Part shown: positions 53,769 through 62,986 of the stretch, one piece after another | How the letters are laid out: every line of letters starts with the position of its first letter | How positions within the stretch are numbered: position 1 is the first letter of the stretch | Origin: Pseudomonadota bacterium | GTDB taxonomy: Bacteria > Chloroflexota > UBA5177 | Length of the DNA stretch: 64,000 nt | Assembly (NCBI GenBank): GCA_021324655.1 | Contig: JAJPIP010000095.1 | Location: forward strand, 56,969-120,968 | Direction of reading: 5' to 3' | Program-made: the position numbers and the translations under genes | Notes under the pieces: generated by a model | Told to the model about the DNA's origin: nothing | Seen by the model: the letters and a program-made list of their open reading frames with translations, nothing else | Databases searched by the model: none

Positions 53769-54500
53769 TCACGCGGCACCGAAGAGTCGCTCGAAGCTCA
53801 AGAGACGCAATGACCATAGAAGGGCGACCGATGCGGCAAGAGCGAGTGCCGCGCTGCAGATGCCGACAGAGATGAGTCCAGGGATGCCGACCAGGATCAG
53901 GCCCTCGAACGGCACAACCGGTCCCAGGACGAGTCCGCTGATGATGTTGGCGGCGCGAGGCTCGCCGGCCAGCGTTGCGACCAGCAGGGAACTGGCGACC
54001 GCGTATGAGATCGCCGCCAGTAACAAGATGAAGAGGGCGAGATCTTGAGTCGGGGAGGCGTCGCCCGCAGCGGAGACCATCAGAACGTTGACCGCGAAGA
54101 GGGGGATAGTAACGGCCGCGGCGAACGTGACAACCGCGAGAACCTTGGCGAGAACGACGTCCGCAACGGTTACCGGTAATGCCACCAACAGCTCCAGAGT
54201 TCTCCTCTCCCGTTCGCCCAGCAGCGCGTCTCCCATGATGATGGACGGCGTGACCATTCCGGAGATCGTCACGAGGACCGGCAATGTCTCGTGACGGAGA
54301 AGAGTTGACGCGGAAATGGAGCGGGCGGATGACAGCAGATAGATCGGATGATGTCCAAACCCGAGCTTGAGGGTCAGAATGTCGCCGCCGGTGACAAAGG
54401 TCAGCATGAGAAGCGGAATCGCTGCGGCCGCCAACACTGTCCGGCGCGAGCGGATGATCTGCCGGAACTCCTTGCGAAGAAGTGGCTGGAGCGGCGTCAT
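53769..54500 (-). CDS. ABC-2 type transporter permease
   Basis: A 243-residue membrane protein with about six helices, starting LLRKEFRQIIRSRRTVLAAAAIPLL, the usual ABC-2 permease opening, and MGDALLGERERRTLELLVALPV in the central loop. Its ATG overlaps the TGA of the ATPase gene (ATGA), so they are co-translated. The exported substrate is unknown; a role in secretion of the neighbouring modified peptide or polysaccharide is possible. Confidence 0.85.
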   Translation of the reverse strand: MTPLQPLLRKEFRQIIRSRRTVLAAAAIPLLMLTFVTGGDILTLKLGFGHHPIYLLSSARSISASTLLRHETLPVLVTISGMVTPSIIMGDALLGERERRTLELLVALPVTVADVVLAKVLAVVTFAAAVTIPLFAVNVLMVSAAGDASPTQDLALFILLLAAISYAVASSLLVATLAGEPRAANIISGLVLGPVVPFEGLILVGIPGLISVGICSAALALAASVALLWSLRLLSFERLFGAA

Positions 54501-55405
54501 CGTGTCACGACCGCGACGAACAAATCCTCCAGTGTCGTAGGCACCACGCGCACTTCATAGACGTCGAGGCCGTCATCGAGGAGCGTCCGGAGGATCGGTG
54601 GTATTTGCTCCTCCGGCTCCGGCGAGGTCAACCAGACGCCTGTCTCGTCCACACTCGAGTGGACACCGTGTTCTTGAAGCGCCGCACGCAGCGCGCGACA
54701 TCCCTGGCGGGCGCTCAGGTGAACGCGGGGCACGGCCTGGCGACGCAAATCATCAATACGCTCGTGAATGAGGACGCGGCCCTGGCGCAGGATGATAACC
54801 GTCTCGCACAACTCCTCCGCCTCGGCTAGATTGTGCGTGCTCATCAGTACCGCCTTCCCTGCCATCGCATGGACGAGCAGCCGGCGAATCTCCGTCGCCG
54901 CCAACGGATCGAGTCCCACCGTTGGCTCATCCAGAAGCAGCAGCTCAGGCTCACACAGCACCGCCGCTGCGATAAGTAGGCGGCGCTGGTACCCACCGGA
55001 CAGGGCCGACAGCGGCCGGTCCAGATAGTCGGCGAGACCGTAGACGTGAGCGACGGCCGCGACATCTCCACGTCCATAGAGCGCGTGCACGAGATGGAAA
55101 TACTCGCCCACCGTGAGATCGGGGTACAGGCCCGGGCTTTGAGGAACTACTCCGGTCCGCCTCTTCGCCTCCAGGGATGTTCCGCCGGCGGACGCCCCAA
55201 ACAGCTTTACCTGGCCGTGCGTCGGGGACAGAGCTCCCTCCAGGAGCCGCATGATCGTGGTCTTGCCCGCGCCATTCGGACCGAGAAGGCAGCACCGCTC
55301 GCCCGGCGACACTCTGAAGTCGGCACGATCCAGAGCGCAAATATCTCGACCATAGATCTTCGTGACGTCGCGAAGCTCCACGGCCGGTGGGTGATCATCG
55401 TGCAT
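54497..55405 (-). CDS. ABC transporter ATP-binding protein
   Basis: A 302-residue ATPase with Walker A GPNGAGKTT, signature LSGGYQRR, Walker B LLLLDEPTVGLD and switch His in MSTHNLAEAEELCE. The C-terminal 80 residues are a typical accessory domain of multidrug/ABC-2 exporters. It pairs with the permease 53769-54500. Confidence 0.92.
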   Translation of the reverse strand: MHDDHPPAVELRDVTKIYGRDICALDRADFRVSPGERCCLLGPNGAGKTTIMRLLEGALSPTHGQVKLFGASAGGTSLEAKRRTGVVPQSPGLYPDLTVGEYFHLVHALYGRGDVAAVAHVYGLADYLDRPLSALSGGYQRRLLIAAAVLCEPELLLLDEPTVGLDPLAATEIRRLLVHAMAGKAVLMSTHNLAEAEELCETVIILRQGRVLIHERIDDLRRQAVPRVHLSARQGCRALRAALQEHGVHSSVDETGVWLTSPEPEEQIPPILRTLLDDGLDVYEVRVVPTTLEDLFVAVVTR

Positions 55406-55448
55406 CAGTCGTGCGTCAGGCTACACGACGGGCAAGGCCAGACGCATG

Positions 55449-56129
55449 TTAGTGGTGGACCGCTAACTCTTCAGGCACCGTGACCAATGCGAGGGGACGA
55501 TGGGTGAGGCTGAGCAGTCCCCAGGCCACATCGTACAGGCCGATGTGAAGGCCACGCCGGACGGTGAAATAGCGCAGATGTGTGCTCAGCCCGGGAGGAG
55601 CGACGGCCACGACATCGTGCATCTGATCGTTGATGGCATCCGCCGCCCAGTTATGGTCGGAGGCCGGCATAAGGGAAGCACCGAGCCAGACCCGTGCCGT
55701 CATTCCGGTCGTATTGTCGATGACGTAGGTCAGAGCGAGCAGTTCGCCCACGGTGATGGAGCGACGGTTAATCCAGTAGTTGGTCAGCCGTATGGATCCC
55801 GGAGCAGCTTGAGGAATTGGAACCACGGGCTGCTCTGACAGGTTCGGGGGAAGAGGCCCGCCGGCGGCGAGGACAGCGGTTTCCGGCTGTGGATGCACCG
55901 TAGCGGTGGGATGGGGACGGGCGATGGGAGTCGGAGACGGGCCGGGACTGGCGACAACCACTGTCACGGGAACTTCTGTCGGAGGGATTGAGGTAGCGGT
56001 GGACGCCCTGAGCACGCGAGAGGAAGAGACTTCGCCGGTCGGGCGGAGTCGTGCCGCGAAATCGTGAACGGCGACGATGGTGGCCACGAGAACCAGAAAC
56101 GCGGAGATCAGAACCAAGAACCGGAACAA
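55449..56129 (-). CDS. Membrane-anchored protein with Pro-rich stalk
   Basis: A 226-residue protein with an N-terminal helix (FLVLISAFLVLVATIVAVH), a Ser/Thr/Pro stretch of about 80 residues and a folded C-terminal domain (RLTNYWINRRSITVGELLALTYVIDNTT to LVTVPEELAVHH). No family is recognised. It is 43 bases upstream of the ABC ATPase and in the same direction, so the three form a likely operon. Confidence 0.6.
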   Translation of the reverse strand: MFRFLVLISAFLVLVATIVAVHDFAARLRPTGEVSSSRVLRASTATSIPPTEVPVTVVVASPGPSPTPIARPHPTATVHPQPETAVLAAGGPLPPNLSEQPVVPIPQAAPGSIRLTNYWINRRSITVGELLALTYVIDNTTGMTARVWLGASLMPASDHNWAADAINDQMHDVVAVAPPGLSTHLRYFTVRRGLHIGLYDVAWGLLSLTHRPLALVTVPEELAVHH

Positions 56130-56350
56130 GCGCTCCCTCCGGGGCGGTGGCTGGACCTACCGTCACTATAGGGAGACGCGCATACTCCCCGTTGCCGATC
56201 GGGAGTCGTCCGCGCTTATGTCTCCAGGCGAGCAGCAGGCCGTCATCACACTCATTCGCGGAATCAGACCGCGCGGGTGTCCACCGCGATCCACGACTTT
56301 AGTCACGAGTTTTTCCACGACCATTGTCGCCAGGCGGTGTATCTCGTACC

Positions 56351-56611
56351 ATGGGCATCGTGCCACCCGGAATCGCCGACATGCCTGCCACCACGCGTCC
56401 CTCGTTCGCCACGCGCATCGTTCACACGTTGGTCTACTTCCCTTGGGAGAGCGAGCACCGTGAGGAGACGTCGTTCTTACCGTGGCTGCTCCTCGCGTGC
56501 TGTCTGGCTCTCGGGATCGTCGCCTCCTTGCAAAATGTCGTGCTGGGGATAGCCTTGGCCGTTGGCTGCCTGTACGGCAGCGCTCTCACGCGCTACTTGA
56601 TCTCAAGGTAA
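56351..56611 (+). CDS. Small membrane protein
   Basis: An 86-residue frame with one or two hydrophobic helices (LPWLLLACCLALGIVASLQNVVLGIALAVG). No strong ribosome site precedes the ATG at 56351; the inner ATG at 56390 is an alternative. No family recognised. It is divergent from the Pro-rich anchored protein and 130 bases upstream of a GH16 gene. Confidence 0.45.
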   Translation: MGIVPPGIADMPATTRPSFATRIVHTLVYFPWESEHREETSFLPWLLLACCLALGIVASLQNVVLGIALAVGCLYGSALTRYLISR

Positions 56612-56744
56612 ATTCCTCACGGACAGTTCGTTCTGGGACATGGACACATCACGCGTACTACTTGATGCTTTGCGGGTTCATGTCTGCGGCCCGGTGTGGT
56701 ACTCCTGTACACTCCTTGCATACGGGGTGATTCGGTAGAACTCG

Positions 56745-57641
56745 ATGCGCGGGGGTTTCGTTGCCACAATTGTGATTGTCGGACTGGTACTGGGCGTTAT
56801 CCTGATTCTCGATCAGGGACTGTCGCTGGATGGTCTTAGCGCTCAGTCGCAACTTACGCCGACAACCCACATCCATGGGGTGGTCGTCCTTCCCGGCCGA
56901 CTTCGCCCAGTCGGACCAGCCGGCCGGTGGAAGCTAGCCTTCGATGACGAGTTTCCCAAGCGCTCACTGAACAAGGCGAAGTGGTATCCGACATGTCCGT
57001 GGTCAGGGACGAACTACGTGTGCACGGCAGGAGACGGTTCTCTCAACTGTTTCGACCCACGCAATGCGTTTGTCCACACCGGCACCTTGTATCTGCGCGT
57101 CGAGCGCCGCACGCTCCGTTGCGTGGGACGCGTTCACAAGTTCGATGGTGCCTGGATCGCCACCGATCATTGGTCGCGGCGGCCGCATTTCGCTTTCACC
57201 TACGGGTATCTTGAGGCGCGGATCAGGATGCCGGACGCCTCGGGTGGTCACGGCTATTGGGCCGGTTTCTGGAGCGGTGCCGTCAATGGCGACTGGCCTC
57301 CCGAGATGGAAGTGGCGGAATGGCAGTCGAACTATCCGACCATAGTTGGCTTGTACTACCACTACAAATGTGGGAGTGGTCACTGCGTGGCCGGAACCAA
57401 CTACAACGCGCGAAGCGATCTCTCCGCCGGCTGGCATATCTATGGCGTTGACTGGGAACCTCACAGTGTCACCTGGTACGTGGATGGTCGGCGGGTGTAC
57501 ACCTGGAGCGGTACGACGACTCGCACCGCGATGGATATCCGACTCAGCCTTGAGGTGAACGGGTCTTGGGATCGCGTTTCACCGCGTACCGCGTTTCCCC
57601 AGTCGATGCTCGTTGATTACGTGCGCGTCTGGCGCCACTGA
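56745..57641 (+). CDS. Membrane-anchored GH16 endoglucanase-like protein
   Basis: A 298-residue protein with an N-terminal anchor (VATIVIVGLVLGVILIL) and a GH16 jelly-roll: KLAFDDEFPKRSLNKAKWYP, GYLEARIRMPDASGGHGYWAGFW, and the catalytic motif PEMEVAEW. The usual motif is ExDxxE; here the middle Asp is Glu. Its last domain segment HIYGVDWEPHSVTWYVDG is as in beta-glucanases/laminarinases. It is a close paralogue of the next gene. The start ATG is at 56745. Confidence 0.87.
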   Translation: MRGGFVATIVIVGLVLGVILILDQGLSLDGLSAQSQLTPTTHIHGVVVLPGRLRPVGPAGRWKLAFDDEFPKRSLNKAKWYPTCPWSGTNYVCTAGDGSLNCFDPRNAFVHTGTLYLRVERRTLRCVGRVHKFDGAWIATDHWSRRPHFAFTYGYLEARIRMPDASGGHGYWAGFWSGAVNGDWPPEMEVAEWQSNYPTIVGLYYHYKCGSGHCVAGTNYNARSDLSAGWHIYGVDWEPHSVTWYVDGRRVYTWSGTTTRTAMDIRLSLEVNGSWDRVSPRTAFPQSMLVDYVRVWRH

Positions 57642-57814
57642 TCCCAGGTGCTCATCAGTCAGAGCCTGCACCCGCGGTCATTTACTGCCCCGCAGAGACC
57701 GGGGCTTGTGCGGCCCGCTCGGGGCCATCGGTCCCATGCGTCGTATGACCCTGGCCCCTAACGTTCCGTCCGGCACCCGTGTAGAGTCTCTGACAGAGCC
57801 GGACGACTGATCGC
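57642..57814. other. Leader region upstream of the riboswitch
   Basis: About 170 bases; TAGAGT at 57782 might be the -10 of the riboswitch transcript. No gene seen. Confidence 0.4.
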
Positions 57815-57898
57815 CGGAAAACCGATAAAGGCAAACCCGCCGTGAGACGGGGACGCAAAGCCACGGGACTCATCAGAGTTAGCCGGGCCGCCGAAGGC
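57815..57898 (+). ncRNA. Cyclic-di-GMP-I (GEMM-I) riboswitch
   Basis: The segment has the conserved GEMM-I parts in order: AAAGGCAAACC, a P1b hairpin closed by a GTGA (GNRA) tetraloop, GGACGCAAAGCCACGGGA, and the second helix ending AGCCGGGCCGCCG. These are the ligand pocket and tetraloop-receptor elements of cyclic-di-GMP-I aptamers. It lies 35 bases before the start of the GH16 gene 57933-59171, so it likely controls that gene, probably at the ribosome site since no terminator is seen. Confidence 0.95.
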
Positions 57899-57932
57899 GC
57901 GCGTTCCTCTCAGGTGTGGTCAGGAGGGGAGC

Positions 57933-59171
57933 ATGAGCAAGCGCGTATGGTACGTGGCCGCGATGGCACTAATGATTGGGCTGGGCGGTCGAGTCACCGG
58001 CACTCTGGCTGCGACGTCACCGTCAACGGTGAAGGTTGTCGCGGCATCCTCTCCGTATCTCACGTTGTCGGCGGTCTCGGGTGTTGCGGGCCAGAGGATC
58101 CAGGCCTCTGGGCGCGTCAGTGGAAACTACAAATTGACAGTGGGGTACCTGGTGTGGGACTCGAGGCTCGTCGTCGACTCCTTCACGATGTCGGGCGGGT
58201 CCGGCAACTTCCTCACGCAGTTCACGGTGCCGGCCGCCGCGGCCGGCAATCACACAGTGACGGTGGTCGCGGGAGGTGTCAACCAGGCGCAGGCGACGTT
58301 CGTGGTGACGTCGACCGTGACGTCGACACCCAGCCCCACGCCGTCTCCGACGTCCCCTCCGCCTACGGCTACCCCTTCTCCGACCCAGCCGACGCCGACC
58401 GCCCCGCCAACCACCTCGGGTCCACAGCCGAATGGCCCGACAGGTACCTGGAATCTGATGTTTGATGATGAATTCCAGGGGACCGCAGTGGACGCCGGTA
58501 AGTGGTATGCGACCTGCCCCTGGTCGGGCGGCACGCCGCTCTGCTCCGCCGGAGACGGATCATTGAACTGCTTCGATCCCTCGCGCGTGACAGAGGGAAA
58601 TGGCTTGCTGGACATCTCGGCTCAGAAGCTCGGCGCGCCGCTCTCCTGCGGTGGAAAGACCGACACCTATGAGGGAGGATGGATCGACACCAGCCACTGG
58701 AACTCGCCAACCGATTACTCGTTCACGTATGGATACATGGAGGCAAGCATCAAGATGCCGAACTCCGCTGATGGACCCGGCATCTGGCCCGGCTTCTGGA
58801 GCGGTACCGTCAGTGGAGCGTGGCCGCCCGAGATCGACGTTGTGGAGTGGAGCTCGAACCAGCCTGACTCCGCTTCGCTCCACTACCACTACCCCTGTGC
58901 CACTGGTGCTTGCCAGGCCGGCACCGTCGTGAACCTCGGCACGGATCTCTCGCAGGGCTGGCACACCTACGGTGTCGACTGGGAACCGAACAGCCTCACG
59001 TGGTACATCGACGGCAAGCCCGTGTACACGTTCACCGGCCCCACTCCCAACGTTCCCATGGATCTGCGCCTGTCCCTGGAAGTCTGCGGCAACTCCTACA
59101 ATCTGGTCTCGCCGAGCACGGTCTTTCCGGCCGACATGCAAGTCTCGGATGTTCGCGTCTGGCAACACTGA
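57933..59171 (+). CDS. Secreted GH16 glycosidase under cyclic-di-GMP control
   Basis: A 412-residue protein with a signal peptide (VAAMALMIGLGGRVTGTLAA), an Ig-like domain (SAVSGVAGQRIQASGRVSGNYKLTVGY), a Thr/Pro linker and a GH16 catalytic domain: MFDDEFQGTAVDAGKWYATCPW, SFTYGYMEASIKMPNSADGPGIWPGFW and the intact catalytic motif PEIDVVEW (ExDxxE), then GWHTYGVDWEPNSLTWYIDGK. GH16 enzymes cleave beta-1,3 or mixed beta-glucans or related galactans. GGAGGGGAGC precedes the ATG. Its riboswitch links it to biofilm-state signalling. A clear terminator follows. Confidence 0.92.
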   Translation: MSKRVWYVAAMALMIGLGGRVTGTLAATSPSTVKVVAASSPYLTLSAVSGVAGQRIQASGRVSGNYKLTVGYLVWDSRLVVDSFTMSGGSGNFLTQFTVPAAAAGNHTVTVVAGGVNQAQATFVVTSTVTSTPSPTPSPTSPPPTATPSPTQPTPTAPPTTSGPQPNGPTGTWNLMFDDEFQGTAVDAGKWYATCPWSGGTPLCSAGDGSLNCFDPSRVTEGNGLLDISAQKLGAPLSCGGKTDTYEGGWIDTSHWNSPTDYSFTYGYMEASIKMPNSADGPGIWPGFWSGTVSGAWPPEIDVVEWSSNQPDSASLHYHYPCATGACQAGTVVNLGTDLSQGWHTYGVDWEPNSLTWYIDGKPVYTFTGPTPNVPMDLRLSLEVCGNSYNLVSPSTVFPADMQVSDVRVWQH

Positions 59172-59184
59172 GAGCGCACCGGAC

Positions 59185-59217
59185 GGAGCGGTGGTTGCCG
59201 ATCACCGCTCCCTCGTT
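59185..59217 (+). terminator. Terminator after the GH16 gene
   Basis: GGAGCGGTG-N9-CACCGCTCC with a following CTCGTTTCC lies 13 bases after the stop codon of 57933-59171. Confidence 0.75.
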
Positions 59218-59286
59218 TCCGACTTTGGATGAGGAAAGACGGCAGGCCCACGATCGGGACCGTCCACCCGTTTCATGCCCGGTACC

Positions 59287-59676
59287 TCATTCAAGCACGT
59301 TCGTCTCCGCACTCGTCCTCCGGAGAGAGAACACCTCTCGTGTGATGTCCAGGCTGGCTGCGCCAATAGTCATGGCCGCCAATAACAGCATCGCGCCGTC
59401 CAGTGACCAGATTCGCGCGTACACCATGACCTCGGAAACGATCGCTTCGACCGTCACACTGACGGCGACGGCCAGGACGAGTCGCTGGAGGTTATGTTTC
59501 TGCTTCCAGACGCCCAGCAAGGCATAGCCTGGGCACACCAACAGGAAGGTAAAGGCCAGCACCTCGCGAGTCGCACCTGCGAGATGCGCGAGAACCGCAA
59601 GTGACGCTGCGGCGGCACATAGCGCCACGAGAAATGGAAGTCCGACGGCCGGCCCAACGTTGCGTATCACCTTCAT
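59287..59676 (-). CDS. Small polytopic membrane protein
   Basis: A 129-residue protein with about four helices (VGLPFLVALCAAAASLAVLAH, EVLAFTFLLVCPGYALLGVW, VLAVAVSVTVEAIVSEVMVYA, AMLLLAAMTIGAASL). The arrangement resembles DUF1616-type membrane proteins. Its ATG is 5 bases after the stop of the membrane protein 59682-61442, so they are one operon. Function unknown. Confidence 0.6.
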   Translation of the reverse strand: MKVIRNVGPAVGLPFLVALCAAAASLAVLAHLAGATREVLAFTFLLVCPGYALLGVWKQKHNLQRLVLAVAVSVTVEAIVSEVMVYARIWSLDGAMLLLAAMTIGAASLDITREVFSLRRTSAETNVLE

Positions 59677-59681
59677 CTCCT

Positions 59682-61442
59682 TTACGTTCCCGGAGAATGG
59701 GAGGCAGGCGGAGAAGTCACTCCGGGCTGATATTGAAACACGACCGCATGACTACTTCGATAGACCAGGCGGAATGCTGGTGAAGTAGAGGCTTCGGCCT
59801 CAATTCGCGGTATAAGACCGGGCGAAGAGTCGGCATACAGGTGAATGCTAATTGCTGAACTTGTTGTGAACATCAAGTACGCCGATGGATAGGGCCCTTG
59901 CATGACACTGATCACGCGAGACAGGGGATACGTGCCGGGCTTCGAGTTATAAAACATGTCCGTGAGCGCCAGGTAGGAGAAATGTTCGTAATCGTGGAAC
60001 TGGATAGGATCGTTGGAAGCTGCGGTGACCAGCAAAGACCCTGCCGGTGAGGTAGCAGTCACATAGGTGACCGCTCGCAGCTCGTCCCTGGGCATCAGGT
60101 TCATTCGATCGAGGCCGTAATACGCAAGGAGAAGAGTTGCTGCTATGCCCAGGGTGATGGTGGTCAACGCAATGCCTGATCGGACGGAGCGGCCGGACCC
60201 AATCTGTGGATAAAAGGCGCTTGCCGCGTAAAACACCAGAAACGGCAGCGCAAAGTAATAGACACGGTCAATTCCTTCGCTGCCATACGACGTGAGAGCG
60301 ATCCAGGGCAAGGGGGCAATCACGCCGATGGCCATCGCCGGCTTCCAGCGTCCATCGTGGCGGCGGCGCATGAATCCGGCAGACGCGAGCAAGAGAATAA
60401 CGAGGGCAGAGCCGCGAGCCGCGTAAGCAACCACGCGCTGGGCGAACGGCACGACCGCGGTGTTCTTGAGGCTCCCTTGAACGTTGGCGTCGAGTGTCAA
60501 GAGCGACCCGAACAACGTGTGCGTGTTCGCCGACACCCATGGAAAGGCGGGACCCAGGAGCCAGATCGCGATCACCGCTGCCATAACGACCGGTAACCAC
60601 CGAAGGCTGCAGTGGCCACATAGCACAAGCAGCGTGATCAGGCCGAGAGTAAGGAACGGGGTCAACTGGTGGCTGGAGGCGATAACGACGAAGAACCCCA
60701 GGAGCATCCCGATGAGGGCAACCCTGTATGGTGCGGACAGGGCGGGTGGGTATTCGCGTGGAATCCTGCGATCGAAAAACGAGGAGAACCTGCCGGCCCG
60801 AACGCGGGCCGGGACCATCGACCACTCCCAGAGTGGTACACCGCCCCGAAACCATCGGCGGCAGACCGCGATCATGCAGAGAAACAGAAAATAGGCCAGG
60901 GCCTGCGGTGCGAAGGTATCTTGCCCGATCCAGTTAGCCAGGCCGAAGAGCCACACACCGAGCCAGGGTAGACGTTCGTCCCTTGTCTCCGAGCGCATCA
61001 ACAAGAGAAGCGCTCCGGTATACAAGATGTTCATGAATATTGGAGACCACCCGGCAAAAGCAAGCGCACTCGTCAGTCCAGCGGCCTCCGTATAGAGTGC
61101 TCCAAGTGCAAAGAAGCCCGGCCAGTTGTGGTAAATGCCGAGAAAGCTTATGTAACGGTCGACCGTGCCGTGACGCATGATGTAATCGACGACCCCGGCG
61201 TGTTTGTAGATCCAGGAGTACCGAACCGCCGGATACACGATCTGCGGGGTGCCACGAATGACGACGATGAACACGACGTTGTATGCCCACAGAATTGGCG
61301 CTGATAACGGGCGAACACGTAGTGCCAGGACGTATCCTCCGATCATCACGCCAACCGATAGGAAAAACGAGAGAGGCAAAACTGACGTGAACCCATAGTC
61401 GCTCATGTGCGAGGCGATATGTGAGACAACGACGTTGCCCAC
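59682..61442 (-). CDS. Polytopic membrane glycan-processing protein, 5' end disrupted
   Basis: A 586-residue protein with about eleven helices and a periplasmic-loop start SHIASHMSDYGFTSVLP, typical of the extended membrane glycosyltransferase/polymerase family that uses polyprenyl-phosphate sugars; the best related type is not certain. The frame begins without a strong ribosome site and without the first helix that such proteins have. That missing helix is encoded just upstream in another frame (61403-61636), suggesting a frameshift. Confidence 0.75.
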   Translation of the reverse strand: MGNVVVSHIASHMSDYGFTSVLPLSFFLSVGVMIGGYVLALRVRPLSAPILWAYNVVFIVVIRGTPQIVYPAVRYSWIYKHAGVVDYIMRHGTVDRYISFLGIYHNWPGFFALGALYTEAAGLTSALAFAGWSPIFMNILYTGALLLLMRSETRDERLPWLGVWLFGLANWIGQDTFAPQALAYFLFLCMIAVCRRWFRGGVPLWEWSMVPARVRAGRFSSFFDRRIPREYPPALSAPYRVALIGMLLGFFVVIASSHQLTPFLTLGLITLLVLCGHCSLRWLPVVMAAVIAIWLLGPAFPWVSANTHTLFGSLLTLDANVQGSLKNTAVVPFAQRVVAYAARGSALVILLLASAGFMRRRHDGRWKPAMAIGVIAPLPWIALTSYGSEGIDRVYYFALPFLVFYAASAFYPQIGSGRSVRSGIALTTITLGIAATLLLAYYGLDRMNLMPRDELRAVTYVTATSPAGSLLVTAASNDPIQFHDYEHFSYLALTDMFYNSKPGTYPLSRVISVMQGPYPSAYLMFTTSSAISIHLYADSSPGLIPRIEAEASTSPAFRLVYRSSHAVVFQYQPGVTSPPASHSPGT

Positions 61443-61636
61443 AATGCAATCGCTAGAACCAGCAGAGCGAATGGAACACGCTGCCGAAGAAGAGGGAAAG
61501 GGGACGAGCGTGGATAAACCACCTGTGAATCAGTTGGCTCGCGGGAGACTGGTGTATCCGCTTCCGTTACCGGTACGCCGGCTGTCGATGTCGGATCACC
61601 CGTGTCTGGTGTCAGGGAATGCCATTCAAAGGGCAT
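61403..61636 (-). pseudogene. Frame-shifted 5' part of the membrane protein 59682-61442
   Basis: A 77-residue frame ending in one helix (VPFALLVLAIALWATSLSHI), overlapping the start of 59682-61442 by 40 bases. Joined to it, the helix is followed by ASHMSDYGFTSVLP, the order expected in the family. It could be a sequence error, a recent mutation, or a small separate membrane protein translated in coupled fashion. Confidence 0.55.
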
Positions 61637-61641
61637 GTACG

Positions 61642-62946
61642 TCACGCGGAGTTGGAGTGAGTTTGTCCCGCAGGGGGCGTTGCCAGGCGCCGCGCCCGTC
61701 TCCTGCTCCGCACATAGCGCCAGGGCGCGGTAGCCATGCCACGCCATTCCGCGTGTGTCAACTCCGCGGGGTAATTTGTACTCTTCTTGGCATTCTTGCC
61801 TTGCCGGGGAAGTAAGGCGTAGGCCAGACCGGCTGGAACCTGGACGGCAAGCGACGGTAGGGCCGAGGGCTTTGACAGCAGGTGCTTGGTGAGATATCCG
61901 GCCACGCCGCCGTCAGACAGTTGGCGGAGCAGCGATGCATAGTCGCGGCGATGCTGGTGGTGGACCAAAGCGGCCGGCTCGTAGGCAATCGTGTACCCGG
62001 CCATGACCAGTCGAAAGAAGATATCGAGGTCTTCGCCTCCCACCAGCGCCCCGGCGCCCAGGGCAGGATCGAAACCTCCCACGGAGCGAAGAATGTGGGC
62101 ACGAAACGCCATGTTGTTGCCGGAGCCGAGCATCCCCGCAGCGTAGGGAAAGAGCTTACCGGGAGGCCGATTCGCCCCAAGATCGAACTTCCTGGGATTG
62201 AACCCCTTACCGAAGCCCCCGAATTCCTCGAACCATACTTGGGCAGCCGTCTCCAACTCGAGGGGCAAGACGAGTCCGGTCACGCACGCGACGTCCGGAT
62301 CCCCGACAAACGCCGTGACCAGGCGAGCAAGCCACTCCCGGTCGGCGATGACATCGTCGTCGGTAAATGCCAGGATCTCGCCGTGCGCCGCCGCTGTCCC
62401 GCGATTTCGAGAGAACGAGAGTCCGGGTTTGTCCTCGCGCACGTAGCGCACGCGCGCCTCGCCCGCGAAGACCTCCTGGAGGAGGTTCTGAGTCGTCGCC
62501 GTCCCGGGAGAGTTATCCACCACGATAATCTCAAAGTTCCGGTACTCTTGCTGCAGTAGTGAATCAAGACAGCGGCGAAGGACCTCGGGCCGGTCGCGCG
62601 TGGCGATAATGATGGAGGCGCTGGGGCCGCTTGAGACGACCTGTCGGTAGCCGGCTTTGCAGGCAGGTTCATCCGACGAGACAGGATACCGGAGGTCGTC
62701 GGAGTCGAGATGGGCCTGCACAGCCGAGCCCAGGGATGCATCGATCTGTTTGGCAAGCATCTCCGGATCGAGACCCAGCTCCGGTAGCGCCACGGTGATC
62801 TGTCCGAGCGGTTCGCCATGGAGGCGAACGAGCACGAGTGCTCGCACATACCGGCCCGAACTCGCGAGTGCCGGCAGCGGCCGCGACAACTCCACCTCGC
62901 TCACGAGAGTCGGCCAGATAAGTGCCGCAAAAGAGTCGGTGTTCAC
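61642..62946 (-). CDS. Glycosyltransferase family 2 with N-terminal extension
   Basis: A 434-residue protein. About 100 N-terminal residues precede the GT-A domain ASIIIATRDRPEVLRRCLDSLL. FTDDDVIADREWL carries the metal-binding Asp motif; GGEDLDIFFRLV is near the acceptor site. The extension has LVLVRLHGEPLGQI and resembles an accessory beta domain. The GTG at 62946 after GGAGATCAG is preferred to the GTG at 63003, which would overlap the isomerase gene. It is followed by the membrane protein fragments. Confidence 0.87.
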   Translation of the reverse strand: MNTDSFAALIWPTLVSEVELSRPLPALASSGRYVRALVLVRLHGEPLGQITVALPELGLDPEMLAKQIDASLGSAVQAHLDSDDLRYPVSSDEPACKAGYRQVVSSGPSASIIIATRDRPEVLRRCLDSLLQQEYRNFEIIVVDNSPGTATTQNLLQEVFAGEARVRYVREDKPGLSFSRNRGTAAAHGEILAFTDDDVIADREWLARLVTAFVGDPDVACVTGLVLPLELETAAQVWFEEFGGFGKGFNPRKFDLGANRPPGKLFPYAAGMLGSGNNMAFRAHILRSVGGFDPALGAGALVGGEDLDIFFRLVMAGYTIAYEPAALVHHQHRRDYASLLRQLSDGGVAGYLTKHLLSKPSALPSLAVQVPAGLAYALLPRQGKNAKKSTNYPAELTHAEWRGMATAPWRYVRSRRRARRLATPPAGQTHSNSA

Positions 62947-62986
62947 CTGATCTCCATTGAGGTGTACGGTGGGACGCGGCGTGACA

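Noticed and set aside
56164..56176. CACTATAGGGAGA, identical to part of a phage T7 promoter
   Set aside because: The upstream half of the T7 consensus is missing and there is no sign of phage genes; probably chance.
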